In this document: one piece after another, positions 35,873-44,103 of the stretch
Position numbering within the stretch: the stretch's first letter is position 1
Layout: each line of letters starts with the position of its first letter
Assembly (NCBI GenBank): GCA_027348115.1
Contig: DAIEQA010000097.1
Span: forward strand, 1 to 64,000
From: Fen-1258 sp027348115
Lineage (GTDB): Bacteria > Bacteroidota > Ignavibacteria > Ignavibacteriales > Melioribacteraceae
DNA: 64,000 nucleotides
Reading direction: 5' to 3'
The notes under the pieces: model-generated
Databases searched by the model: none
Told to the model about the DNA's origin: nothing
What the model saw: only the letters and a program-made list of their open reading frames with translations
Made by a program: the position numbers and the translations under genes

Positions 35873-36349
35873 ATGGAATATAATATGTTAAGGCGCGCCA
35901 CGAACAAAGATATACCCGTAATAACCGGTTTGATATTTGAAATACTTAATGAGTACGGACTTAAACCGGATTCTGCAACAACGGATTCCGATCTCCTTGA
36001 AATCGAAAAGAGTTATTTCATAAACGGCGGAACCTTCGATGTTCTTGAAGATGGACAAGGAAAAATAATCGCAACGGTAGGATTGTTCAACATGGGCAAC
36101 AATACCTGCGAGTTGAGAAAAATGTATCTGCTTAAATCCGAAAGAGGTAAGGGCCGCGGAAAACTGCTTCTCGATCATGCGATTTCAACCGCAAAGGGTC
36201 TTGGCTATAAGAAGATGATTCTTGAAACGGCTTCAGTTCTTAAAGAAGCAATTAGTCTTTATGAACGATACGGATTTAAAAAATATTCTCCCGAACATTT
36301 ATCCGGAAGATGCGACCAGGCTTATTTTCTTGATTTAAATAACAACTAA
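35873..36349 (+). CDS. GNAT family N-acetyltransferase
   Basis: A 158-residue acetyltransferase. The acetyl-CoA site is visible as ELRKMYLLKSERGKGRGKLLLDHAI (RGxGxG variant GKGRGK) followed by LETASVLKEAISLYERYGFKKY, the standard GNAT motifs A and B. It would transfer acetyl from acetyl-CoA to an amine of unknown identity. It is the first gene of a closely packed plus-strand series (10 bp to the next start) that continues to 40136. Confidence 0.88.
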   Translation: MEYNMLRRATNKDIPVITGLIFEILNEYGLKPDSATTDSDLLEIEKSYFINGGTFDVLEDGQGKIIATVGLFNMGNNTCELRKMYLLKSERGKGRGKLLLDHAISTAKGLGYKKMILETASVLKEAISLYERYGFKKYSPEHLSGRCDQAYFLDLNNN

Positions 36350-36359
36350 GGAAGGAGAT

Positions 36360-36755
36360 ATGAAAAAATTATTTCTCATAATTGTTTGCATGGTTATTTC
36401 ATTCGGCGGCTTAAGCGCGCAGCAGGAAAACAAACCAGCAAAGAAACAATTCTTGTATTTACTTCGGCTGGAAAAAACCATGCTCGATTCCAGCGCATGG
36501 ACGCCTGAAAAAAGTGAAATAGTCAGCCAACACTTTGCCCGTCTGAAAAAAATGCTGGCGGATGGGAATCTTATTCTCGCCGGAAGAACACAGGTTGAAA
36601 ACGACAAAACTTTCGGTATTGTTATTTACGAGGCAAATTCGTTTGATGAGGCAAAGCAAATAGCGGAAAGCGACCCGGCGGTTAAAGCAAAAATTATGAG
36701 CGTCGAGGTCTATCCTTACGAGGTTGCCTTAATGCGCGGCGAGGAGAAAAAATGA
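36360..36755 (+). CDS. Exported YciI-like protein
   Basis: A 131-residue protein in which a YciI-type domain is preceded by a signal peptide (MKKLFLIIVCMVISFGGLSA, cleavage before QQ). The mature domain has FLYLLRLEKT, HFARLKKMLADGNLILAGRTQ and IVIYEANSFDEAKQIAESDPAV, which is the YciI pattern of catalytic-type His, AG loop and DP near the end. Export is unusual for YciI, which is normally cytoplasmic. A strong ribosome-binding site, GGAAGGAGATATG, decides the start. It overlaps the next gene by 4 bp, so the two are translationally coupled. Confidence 0.85.
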   Translation: MKKLFLIIVCMVISFGGLSAQQENKPAKKQFLYLLRLEKTMLDSSAWTPEKSEIVSQHFARLKKMLADGNLILAGRTQVENDKTFGIVIYEANSFDEAKQIAESDPAVKAKIMSVEVYPYEVALMRGEEKK

Positions 36756-37231
36756 ATGCTGTATTGGCACCGACGATTTTAACTTATAGTGTTAACTCTA
36801 AACTTTTAGTTAACAGCTTCAAAAATGTTACAAACAGCGACGCGCTTAAACGGCCCAACAGGAAAACAAATTCGATGATGTTTCTGCTGCTTCATATTAT
36901 AGATGCAAGATATTTCATTTTAAAGCAGCTCGATAAGGAAATCAAAAATCCGTTCGGCAAATATGTAGATTGGGCTAACTCAATCGAGGATATTAAAATT
37001 TATCCAAAGCTGAATCGTGTTCTAACGGAATGGAAAGTGCTTAATAAAATATTCATGAAGAAGTTAGAAACTATTTCGTCTGACAAGCTAAAATCGAAAA
37101 TAGAATTTCAATTTCCCGGCGGGAATACCGCGCTTAACATGATTTCGTTCCTGAGCGAACATGAAGCTTATCACGTCGGTCAGCTCGGATTGATAAGAAA
37201 GTTTCTGGGATTTCCGTCTGTAAAATTCTGA
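36752..37231 (+). CDS. DinB-like superfamily protein
   Basis: A 159-residue four-helix-bundle protein of the DinB/YfiT type, a metal-dependent fold related to thiol transferases. It has the usual three-histidine pattern: LLLHIIDARYFILKQL in helix 2 and EHEAYHVGQLGLIRKFLG near the C-terminus (HxxxH). The substrate is unknown; relatives use bacillithiol or mycothiol in detoxification. Its ATG overlaps the stop of the exported YciI gene (ATGA). Confidence 0.82.
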   Translation: MNAVLAPTILTYSVNSKLLVNSFKNVTNSDALKRPNRKTNSMMFLLLHIIDARYFILKQLDKEIKNPFGKYVDWANSIEDIKIYPKLNRVLTEWKVLNKIFMKKLETISSDKLKSKIEFQFPGGNTALNMISFLSEHEAYHVGQLGLIRKFLGFPSVKF

Positions 37232-37240
37232 AAGGTATTT

Positions 37241-37990
37241 ATGGAATTAAAATTTTACCTGCAGCGAATCGGGATCGATAGAATCAAAAAGCCGTCATTG
37301 GAGTTCTTAGCAGAACTTCAAATGAAACATCTTCTGGCTGTCCCGTTCGAAGATCTTGACATACCTGACCGGGCCAGAATAATTTTGGATTTGAATAGGA
37401 TATACGACAAAATCATTCCTACAAAGAGAGGAGGGTTTTGTTACGAGCTGAACGGCTTGTTTCATTGGCTGCTTACACAGCTCGGCTACAAGGTAGATAT
37501 GCTTTCGGCAAGAGTTTATAACCATTCCAAAAAAGAATTGGGCCCGGAGTTCGACCACATGACGCTGCTTGTTCATCTTGACCAAGATTATCTTGTCGAT
37601 GTCGGCTTCGGCGATTCGTTTCGATGTCCAATCCCCTTTCCGGATGGCCGGACAAAGGACGTTAGCGGTGAATACAAACTTTTTCATCGCAAGGATGAAA
37701 ACTACGAGTTGAAGAAATTACATGATAACGATTGGCTGACCGAATACAAGTTTACTTCCGTGCCGAGAGATTTTTTAGATTATGCCGCGATGTGCAACTA
37801 TCAACAAGACGCGTCGAGCTCTACTTTCCGAAATAGAAACGTGTGCACGTTGGCAACTATGAACGGAAGAATAACATTAAGCAATTCGTCGCTGACAATA
37901 ACCGAAAACGGCGCCAAAACAAAATTTGATGTGAGCAGTGAAAAAGAATTTGCCGCAATGCTCAAAAAATATTTCAACATAATATTATAG
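37241..37990 (+). CDS. nat: Arylamine N-acetyltransferase
   Basis: A 249-residue NAT enzyme that acetylates arylamines, hydrazines and similar xenobiotics from acetyl-CoA. The Cys-His-Asp triad is complete: Cys67 in KRGGFCYELNG, His106 in FDHMTLL and Asp120 in VDVGFGDSF, at the spacing typical of the family. It begins LKFYLQRIGIDRIKKPSLEFLAELQ, matching known NATs (YLxRIG). It sits 9 bp after the DinB gene and 4 bp before a second GNAT gene. Confidence 0.94.
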   Translation: MELKFYLQRIGIDRIKKPSLEFLAELQMKHLLAVPFEDLDIPDRARIILDLNRIYDKIIPTKRGGFCYELNGLFHWLLTQLGYKVDMLSARVYNHSKKELGPEFDHMTLLVHLDQDYLVDVGFGDSFRCPIPFPDGRTKDVSGEYKLFHRKDENYELKKLHDNDWLTEYKFTSVPRDFLDYAAMCNYQQDASSSTFRNRNVCTLATMNGRITLSNSSLTITENGAKTKFDVSSEKEFAAMLKKYFNIIL

Positions 37991-37994
37991 AATT

Positions 37995-38447
37995 ATGATA
38001 AATGAATTCAAAAAAGGAAAATATTTTATAAGCACGGATAAGCGTAAACTTAATTTGAAAACAATCCACGGCTTCTTAAGCAACGCATATTGGTCGAAGG
38101 GAATCGAGATTGAAAGAGTGCAAAAAGCTATTCGCGGCTCAATCTGTTTCGGCGTCTATCATAAGAAAGAACAAATCGGTTTTGCGCGTGTAGTTACGGA
38201 TTGCATCAACTTCGGCTATCTTGCCGATGTGTTCATTGTGGAATCCTATCGCGGGCAGGGCTTATCTAAATGGCTTATAAAATGTATTCTTGAACATCCA
38301 AAGTTAAGAGACATGAAAGCATGGATGCTGGCAACTAGTGATGCCCACGGATTGTACTCGCAGTTCGGATTTAAACCGCTGGAGGAACCGCATAAATATA
38401 TGCGACGTGTTAATCCAAAATATTCTCAACCGCAGAAAAACTCTTAG
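37995..38447 (+). CDS. GNAT family N-acetyltransferase
   Basis: A 150-residue acetyltransferase of a different GNAT branch from that at 35873. Motifs: SIC FGVYHKKEQIGFARVVTD, then LADVFIVESYRGQGLSKWLI (the RGxGLS variant of the acetyl-CoA loop) and LATSDAHGLYSQFGFKPLEEP at the C-terminus, which fits the TDAHGLY family of small GNATs. Substrate unknown. Starts 4 bp after the NAT stop and lies 11 bp before the esterase start. Confidence 0.87.
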   Translation: MINEFKKGKYFISTDKRKLNLKTIHGFLSNAYWSKGIEIERVQKAIRGSICFGVYHKKEQIGFARVVTDCINFGYLADVFIVESYRGQGLSKWLIKCILEHPKLRDMKAWMLATSDAHGLYSQFGFKPLEEPHKYMRRVNPKYSQPQKNS

Positions 38448-38458
38448 GAAATTTTGAA

Positions 38459-39592
38459 ATGAAAAAGCTCGCGTTGATTTTTTTTCTTCTTACAATATTA
38501 ATTTCGGCTCAATCCAAGGTAAGCGTTACTTTCCGCGTAACCGCATCCTCCGTTGCGGATAGTGAAGGCGTTTTCATAGTAGGCAGCATACCGGAATTTG
38601 GAAATTGGAATGCCTCGAAGGCCCCGCTGGATAAAGTTTCAAAAAATATTTGGCAGAAAACATTTCAGCTCGATAAAAATACTTTGGCGCTGTACAAATT
38701 CACAAAAGGAAACTGGCTTTTCGAAGCGTTGACGGATAGTTCTACAATTCCGTCGAACTCAATTTTAAAAGTTAATGCGGATACAACAATAAATGTTGTA
38801 ATTAATAAATGGCGCGACGGATCCAATTTCAAAATCATCGGGCAGATTACCGGCAAGGTTGAATACGTGAAAAATTTTGAGATCGAAGGACTAAAACCCC
38901 GCAACTTAATTATCTGGTTTCCGCCCGGTTACAAAAAAAATGCCGATAAACGTTACCCGGTTATTTACATGCAAGACGGGCAAAATCTTTTTGATCCCAA
39001 AACGTCAACCGGATTTGTAGATTGGCGTGCCGACGAAACCGCGGATAGTCTTATACGTCGCGGCAAAATTAAGCCAGTAATAATAGTTGGAATATATAAT
39101 ACAGAAGATCGCAGCGCAGAATACACCGATACGCCTAAGGGACATCTTTATATGAAAGGAATTGTGGAGAAGATTAAACCCTTCATAGATTCAAAATACC
39201 GAACATTGACCGGCAGAAATAATACTGCTGTTGCAGGATCGTCGCTTGGAGGATTAATTTCTATGATGTGCGCGTGGGAATACCCGGAAGTATTTTCAAA
39301 AGCCGCGTGCTTTTCGCCGGCATTTAAAATAGACACCATCGATTATGTAAAAAATGTTTTGAATTATACCTGGCCAAAGAAAAATTTGATGTTCTATATT
39401 GATAACGGCGGAATTGATTTGGATGCGCGCCTTCTGCCAGGAGTTGATGCAATGGTCACCGCTCTTAAACAAAAGGGCTATAAAGAGAATAAAGATTTTT
39501 ATGTCTATATAGATAAAGCCGCGACCCATAACGAAGCCGCATGGGCAAAAAGATTTTGGCGGCCTCTTAAATTATTTTTCGGTGCAAAGTAA
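38459..39592 (+). CDS. Exported esterase with N-terminal starch-binding-like (CBM20) domain
   Basis: A 377-residue secreted protein. After a signal peptide (KLALIFFLLTILISA) comes a ~100-residue CBM20-like domain (VTFRVTASSVADSEGVFIVGSIPEFGNWN..., the classic SIPxLGNW pattern), then an alpha/beta-hydrolase of the esterase D/enterochelin esterase type. The catalytic serine is in GSSLGGLISM; YPVIYMQDGQNLFDP is the typical strand before it, and a late HNEAAW provides the His. Such enzymes release acyl groups from glycans or siderophores. The binding domain suggests a carbohydrate substrate, but this is inferred. Confidence 0.86.
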   Translation: MKKLALIFFLLTILISAQSKVSVTFRVTASSVADSEGVFIVGSIPEFGNWNASKAPLDKVSKNIWQKTFQLDKNTLALYKFTKGNWLFEALTDSSTIPSNSILKVNADTTINVVINKWRDGSNFKIIGQITGKVEYVKNFEIEGLKPRNLIIWFPPGYKKNADKRYPVIYMQDGQNLFDPKTSTGFVDWRADETADSLIRRGKIKPVIIVGIYNTEDRSAEYTDTPKGHLYMKGIVEKIKPFIDSKYRTLTGRNNTAVAGSSLGGLISMMCAWEYPEVFSKAACFSPAFKIDTIDYVKNVLNYTWPKKNLMFYIDNGGIDLDARLLPGVDAMVTALKQKGYKENKDFYVYIDKAATHNEAAWAKRFWRPLKLFFGAK

Positions 39593-39593
39593 A

Positions 39594-40136
39594 ATGAAAA
39601 TTCTTGTCGGTTCTAAAAACCCCGTTAAGATTGCTTCCGTCCAAGAAGCGCTTAAAAATTATTTTGCAGATGTTTCGGTAGAAGGCATCGAAGTTGACTC
39701 GGGCGTTTCAGTTCAACCCGTTAACGATGAAACTTTTATCGGTGCCCGCAACCGCGCGTTGAAGCTCAAAGAACTGAACGATTCTCAAAATCTTAAAGCC
39801 GATTTCTTTGTTGGCATTGAAGGTGGTATTGCCAGGCAGTTTGATAAATGGTTCGCATTTGGATGTATGTGTATTATAGATTCTGAAGGTAAAATTGGAT
39901 TTGGTTTATCGCCGCATTTTGAACTTCCGGATTTTGTCGTGGAAAAACTTTTAGCCGGAGTCGAACTTGGCGAAGTAATGGACGGAATTATGAATCAGCA
40001 AAACACAAAACAAAAAAACGGCGCAATCGGATTTTTTACAAACGGCGTTATGAATCGGAAAGAATTATATATTGAGGGATTGAAAGTGGCGCTTGCACCG
40101 TTTTTGCACAAGAAAATGTTTTTTAACGAATCTTAG
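39594..40136 (+). CDS. DUF84 family inosine/xanthosine triphosphatase
   Basis: A 180-residue house-cleaning NTP hydrolase of the YjjX/DUF84 family, which removes non-canonical purine nucleotides such as ITP and XTP. It begins KILVGSKNPVKIASVQEAL, then DSGVSVQPVNDETFIGARNRA and FFVGIEGGI, all characteristic. The ATG at 39594, one base after the esterase stop, is chosen because the beta-strand with GSKNPVK must start the fold. A GTG at 39582 would overlap the esterase gene. Confidence 0.88.
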   Translation: MKILVGSKNPVKIASVQEALKNYFADVSVEGIEVDSGVSVQPVNDETFIGARNRALKLKELNDSQNLKADFFVGIEGGIARQFDKWFAFGCMCIIDSEGKIGFGLSPHFELPDFVVEKLLAGVELGEVMDGIMNQQNTKQKNGAIGFFTNGVMNRKELYIEGLKVALAPFLHKKMFFNES

Positions 40137-40168
40137 TCGTAATCTTGCTCGTGCTCTTGCACTTGTTC
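40137..40168. repeat. Low-complexity CTTGCTCGTGCTCTTGC-type intergenic element
   Basis: Right after the DUF84 stop codon, the spacer reads TCGTAATCTTGCTCGTGCTC and continues with TTGCAC. This matches a low-complexity pattern (TCGTAATC, then CTTG/CGTG/CTCTTG units) that I know as scattered between genes in many unrelated environmental bacteria. No terminator T tract is seen. Confidence 0.45.
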
Positions 40169-40250
40169 ATACAGTTATTTGCAGCTAATAGTTGACGAAA
40201 GAGAATGAAACTAAGTACATGATACTAACCGATTGGAAGGAGATACTGAA

Positions 40251-41039
40251 GTGACATTGCCGATTTATCAGGTCGATGCGTTCACGTCAAAATTATTCGG
40301 CGGCAACCCGGCAGCTGTTGTTCCGCTTGAAAACTGGCTCGACGATGAAACGCTTCAAAATATTGCCGCGGAAAATAATTTATCCGAAACGGCGTTCTTT
40401 GTAAAAGCCGGTGATCATTACGATATAAGATGGATGACCCCGGCGAATGAAGTTCCTTTGTGCGGACACGCCACGCTCGCCTCGGCGTATATAATTTTTA
40501 ATTTTATAGAAAAAAATTCGTCAAGCGTAAAATTTATGTCGAAGAGCGGTGAACTGATTGTAGATAAAAACGGCGAGCTTTTGACATTGGATTTTCCAAC
40601 CAATAAACCGCATAGAATCGGAATTACGGATAAGATTAGAAAGTGCTTCGATAAAGAACCGCTCGAAGTTCTGCAAAACGGTTTTTACATGCTGATAGTT
40701 TTTGACTCGGAAGATTATATTAAAAATTATCAGCCGAACTTTGATCTAATTAAAGAAATTTATCCTCACGGCGTTATTATTTCTTCAAAGGGAAAAGATG
40801 CCGATTTTGTTTCGAGAATGTTCGCTCCGAACGAAGGAATAAATGAAGATCCGGTTACCGGCTCGTCGCACACGGTTTTAATTCCTTACTGGGCAGAAAA
40901 ACTCGGTAAGAAAAATTTTCGTGCTCTCCAGGTCTCCCGGCGCGGCGGCGAACTTTTTTGTGAATACTTGGGGGAAAGAGTCAAAATATCCGGCAGCGCA
41001 AAGTTATTTATGAGCGGTAATTTGTTTTTGAGTTTATAA
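40251..41039 (+). CDS. PhzF family isomerase/epimerase
   Basis: A 262-residue protein of the diaminopimelate-epimerase-fold PhzF family, related to the phenazine isomerase. It begins LPIYQVDAFTSKLFGGNPAAVV, with the conserved Gly-Asn-Pro and, further on, NLSETAFFV with the catalytic Glu, then MTPANEVPLCGHATLAS and DPVTGSSHTVLIPYW. Most homologues are not in phenazine clusters and have unknown substrates; there is no phz gene here. The GTG at 40251 is chosen because AAGGAG ends eight bases upstream; an earlier TTG at 40233 would precede that site. Separated by 114 bp from the run before it. Confidence 0.9.
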   Translation: MTLPIYQVDAFTSKLFGGNPAAVVPLENWLDDETLQNIAAENNLSETAFFVKAGDHYDIRWMTPANEVPLCGHATLASAYIIFNFIEKNSSSVKFMSKSGELIVDKNGELLTLDFPTNKPHRIGITDKIRKCFDKEPLEVLQNGFYMLIVFDSEDYIKNYQPNFDLIKEIYPHGVIISSKGKDADFVSRMFAPNEGINEDPVTGSSHTVLIPYWAEKLGKKNFRALQVSRRGGELFCEYLGERVKISGSAKLFMSGNLFLSL

Positions 41040-41136
41040 TTAAGAATTTTATCTGCATATTACCCGCTGGTTTTTAAGATTATTAATAAAATCCAGGCAA
41101 TTCTGTGTGTGTGATTTGCGTGAGGATCCTCTGAAC

Positions 41137-42606
41137 GTGAAAAATTTTCGTAGGTTAATCATATATCTTTTGATAGGTGTCTTAGCGCTATCCTGCGATG
41201 CGCCGCATCTTAATCCTCTTGACCCCTCTAATTCGGATTCGCAGTATGGTCGGTTGAGCGGATCAGTAACTAATTCATCAAGTCAGCCGATTTTAAATGT
41301 ACGTATTATTTGGAAAAACCAAAACGTAATGGCTATTTCCGATTCTCTCGGCCACTATAGTTTTTCCAACCTGGAATTAAAAGACGGTTGGCTTACGTTC
41401 GAAAAGAATGATTACCAATCAGATTCCTTGTACGTTCAATGGAATAGCAGAAAGAATATTGCAGTCAACGTAAAACAACTTTATAGAAACGTTGGCATTC
41501 TTGACGGTTATGCTTGTACAAGCTCTACACCTGCTCAGCCATTGTCTAATGTTCAGGTTATTTGGAAGAATCAAAATATTCTTGCTATTACTAACTCCAG
41601 CGGATATTTCAAGTTCGACGGGCTTTTGATGAATGACGGAATTGTCTATTATGCAAAAGATGGCTTCGTCAAAGATTCCGCTGCGGTTCAATGGAATAAA
41701 CGAACTTCTGTTACGCTTGATATCAAATATCTAAAATTTTCAAGCGGAAGCATTTATGGCTATGTCAGATCCCGATCCGGTAACTTAATTTCCGGCGCAA
41801 GCGTTACACTGAAGAGCACCGGAATAGCCGTTCAAACCGGCGCCAACGGTTACTATCGCATAGACAATGTTCCGCATAATCCGGATTCGCTTTTATTTCA
41901 AGCGGACGGTTACAGCAGTTCAACCCTTGCGGTTAGCTGGACAAACAACAGCGAGAATACCGAGGTGGACGCATCTCTAAATGCTAATCCAAAACTGAAC
42001 GATGTGAGAATATATTCGAGCATTGTTAACGATTATACAAGCACGAAGGCGACATTGTATGTTCAGGCAAAAGTATCTGATGAGGATGTTGGAGATGTGG
42101 ATTCGGTCTATGTTAGTTGTGCCGATTTGAATATTCAGAAACTTCCGTTGGCGTATAATTTTGAAACTGGTTATTTCGAGACGAGTATTAATGAAGGATC
42201 ATCTCTTCTGTCATCAATTGAGAATGCAATTGGAAAAATGTTCAGCATTATAGTCCGGGACAACCAGGGAAAATTTTTTAATGTCGGTTCGTCTTTTTTA
42301 AAGAGAATTATAAGAGACCAAGTTAATTTTTATTCGCCGGCCAACGGTCAAACAGATCAAAAGAATCCCACCTTGAAATGGATAAAATTTCAACCGGGTT
42401 TCAATTTCACTTACATGGTACAGGTTTATACCGTGGGAGCCCTGCAGCAGCTGGTATGGCAAAAAAGCAATATATCTTCGGCAGATATTCAGGTGGTTGT
42501 AAATACTAATTTAATATCCGGGCTAAATTACTATTGGGTAATTTGGTGTATCGATGATTATCAAAACAGGAGTCGTTCGAAACCGGCAACATTTGTGGTG
42601 CAATAA
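41137..42606 (+). CDS. Surface lipoprotein with three carboxypeptidase-regulatory-like repeats
   Basis: A 489-residue lipoprotein: GTG start, short hydrophobic leader (LIIYLLIGVLALSC) with lipobox. Three beta-sandwich (CarboxypepD_reg-like) repeats of about 75 residues follow. The first two are clear duplicates of each other (ILNVRIIWKNQNVMAIS vs LSNVQVIWKNQNILAIT; both end in an xVQWN motif), the third is more divergent (GASVTLKSTGIAVQTG). A ~200-residue C-terminal part resembles fibronectin type III at the end (SPANGQTDQKNPTLKW... YYWVIWCIDD). Likely an outer-surface structural or adhesive protein. It is the first gene of an operon that continues 5 bp later with a sigma-54 activator. Confidence 0.75.
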   Translation: MKNFRRLIIYLLIGVLALSCDAPHLNPLDPSNSDSQYGRLSGSVTNSSSQPILNVRIIWKNQNVMAISDSLGHYSFSNLELKDGWLTFEKNDYQSDSLYVQWNSRKNIAVNVKQLYRNVGILDGYACTSSTPAQPLSNVQVIWKNQNILAITNSSGYFKFDGLLMNDGIVYYAKDGFVKDSAAVQWNKRTSVTLDIKYLKFSSGSIYGYVRSRSGNLISGASVTLKSTGIAVQTGANGYYRIDNVPHNPDSLLFQADGYSSSTLAVSWTNNSENTEVDASLNANPKLNDVRIYSSIVNDYTSTKATLYVQAKVSDEDVGDVDSVYVSCADLNIQKLPLAYNFETGYFETSINEGSSLLSSIENAIGKMFSIIVRDNQGKFFNVGSSFLKRIIRDQVNFYSPANGQTDQKNPTLKWIKFQPGFNFTYMVQVYTVGALQQLVWQKSNISSADIQVVVNTNLISGLNYYWVIWCIDDYQNRSRSKPATFVVQ

Positions 42607-42611
42607 AAAAC

Positions 42612-44102
42612 ATGAGTAATTTTTTTACGGAAAATATTAATCACTTAAAAAATCTTTCCCGCGAGGAATTCGAGTCTCTTTACGAGTTCACCGAGATTTT
42701 GAATTCGGCTACGCGCCAGGATTCTTTAATTGAAGACGCTATCGATATCGTCATTAAAATAATTAATGCCGAGCGCGGCTTGTTTGTTAAGTACGACGGC
42801 GCAAACGATAATTTTTCTATTATTACTGCGCGTAAAATCTCTAACGAAAGTATAACCGATCTTCACCAATTTTCTTCCGGCATTCTTCAAAAAGTAATTA
42901 AAGAAAAACGCCCGCTGCTTTATCACGATGTAATGAGCGACCCGCACCTTTCGCAGTTCGAAAGTGTACAGATACAAAGAATTAAATCTGTTATTGGTGT
43001 CCCTATTATTCGGGACGAAAAGGTATGGGGCGTTATAGTTGCCGATAGCCAGCTTGATAGACGCGAGTTTACGGAGGAAAATCTTCTCTTCCTAAATTTC
43101 TTTTCTAATCTTGTTTCTCTTGCGTTGGATAGAATTATTAAGCTGGAAGAACTTGAGAAGGAAAATCGAATCCTTATCAACCAGCTTGAAGGCAAGGAAG
43201 AAATTTCCGACATGATAGGCACAAGTTTGGCGATGAGAAATCTTGTGCATTTAATTCACAAAGTTGCTCTTACTAACGCTACCGTGCTAATTATTGGAGA
43301 AAGCGGAACTGGGAAAGAATTGGCGGCAAAAGCAATTCACCGGTTGAGCAAACGCAGCGATAAACCTTTTCTTGCCCAGTTCTGCGGTTCAATACCCGAC
43401 AGTCTTCTTGAGAGCGAGCTCTTTGGATATAAGAAAGGAGCGTTCACCGGAGCCAACAGCGATAAGCAGGGTCTGCTCGAAGCTTCGGATAACGGTACTT
43501 TTTTTCTCGATGAAATTGCGGATATCTCCTCGGCGCTTCAAGCAAAATTATTGCGCGTGCTCGAAAACATGGAAATAATTCGACTGGGCGACATTAAAGT
43601 AAAAAAGATTGACGTTAGAATTATAACCGCTACTAATAAAGATCTTCAAACGCTTGTCAAAGAAGGAGCATTCCGAGAAGATTTATTCTACCGGTTGAAT
43701 GTATTTCCCATTCGCATTCCGCCGCTGCGCGAAAGGAGGGAAGACATTCCGTTGCTTGCAGCTCATTACGTAAAAAAAATGGGAAGCAATAATATTTCCA
43801 TCGATGCTGGTGCAATTAAAAAATTGGAAAGCTATTACTGGCCGGGCAACATTAGACAGTTGATTAATGTTGTTCATCGTGCGCTCATTTTGTGCGACTC
43901 AAACAAAATAATGCCGGAACATATTATTCTTGAAGATGCAAAAGATGTAGAAAATTTTCAGGGAACGCTGCAAGAATTTGAAATGCTTCTGTTGAAGAAA
44001 CGCCTGGAGGAGTTTAACGGCAACAGAACCCTTACGGCAAAATCACTGGATGTATCGGTAAGATGGATTCAACTGAAGTTAAAAGAGATGGGGGAACATT
44101 AA
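42612..44102 (+). CDS. Sigma-54-dependent activator with N-terminal GAF domain
   Basis: A 496-residue enhancer-binding protein. An N-terminal GAF sensor (about 20-185, with IVIKIINAERGLFVKY and VIGVPIIRDEKVWGVIVAD) is followed by a AAA+ domain with Walker A IIGESGTGKE (about 225-234), the sigma-54 contact loop GAFTGA (about 275-280), FLDEIADIS and ATNKDLQ, and a Fis-type HTH (GNRTLTAKSLDVSVRWIQLKLKEMG). There is no receiver domain, so activation is by ligand at GAF or by another signal. The adjacent Ser/Thr kinase starts one base after its stop, making phosphorylation or a shared signal plausible. Full length. Confidence 0.93.
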   Translation: MSNFFTENINHLKNLSREEFESLYEFTEILNSATRQDSLIEDAIDIVIKIINAERGLFVKYDGANDNFSIITARKISNESITDLHQFSSGILQKVIKEKRPLLYHDVMSDPHLSQFESVQIQRIKSVIGVPIIRDEKVWGVIVADSQLDRREFTEENLLFLNFFSNLVSLALDRIIKLEELEKENRILINQLEGKEEISDMIGTSLAMRNLVHLIHKVALTNATVLIIGESGTGKELAAKAIHRLSKRSDKPFLAQFCGSIPDSLLESELFGYKKGAFTGANSDKQGLLEASDNGTFFLDEIADISSALQAKLLRVLENMEIIRLGDIKVKKIDVRIITATNKDLQTLVKEGAFREDLFYRLNVFPIRIPPLRERREDIPLLAAHYVKKMGSNNISIDAGAIKKLESYYWPGNIRQLINVVHRALILCDSNKIMPEHIILEDAKDVENFQGTLQEFEMLLLKKRLEEFNGNRTLTAKSLDVSVRWIQLKLKEMGEH

Positions 44103-44103
44103 C

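Noticed and set aside
40251..41039. Phenazine biosynthesis from the PhzF protein
   Set aside because: No other phz gene is nearby, and most PhzF-family proteins are unrelated to phenazines.
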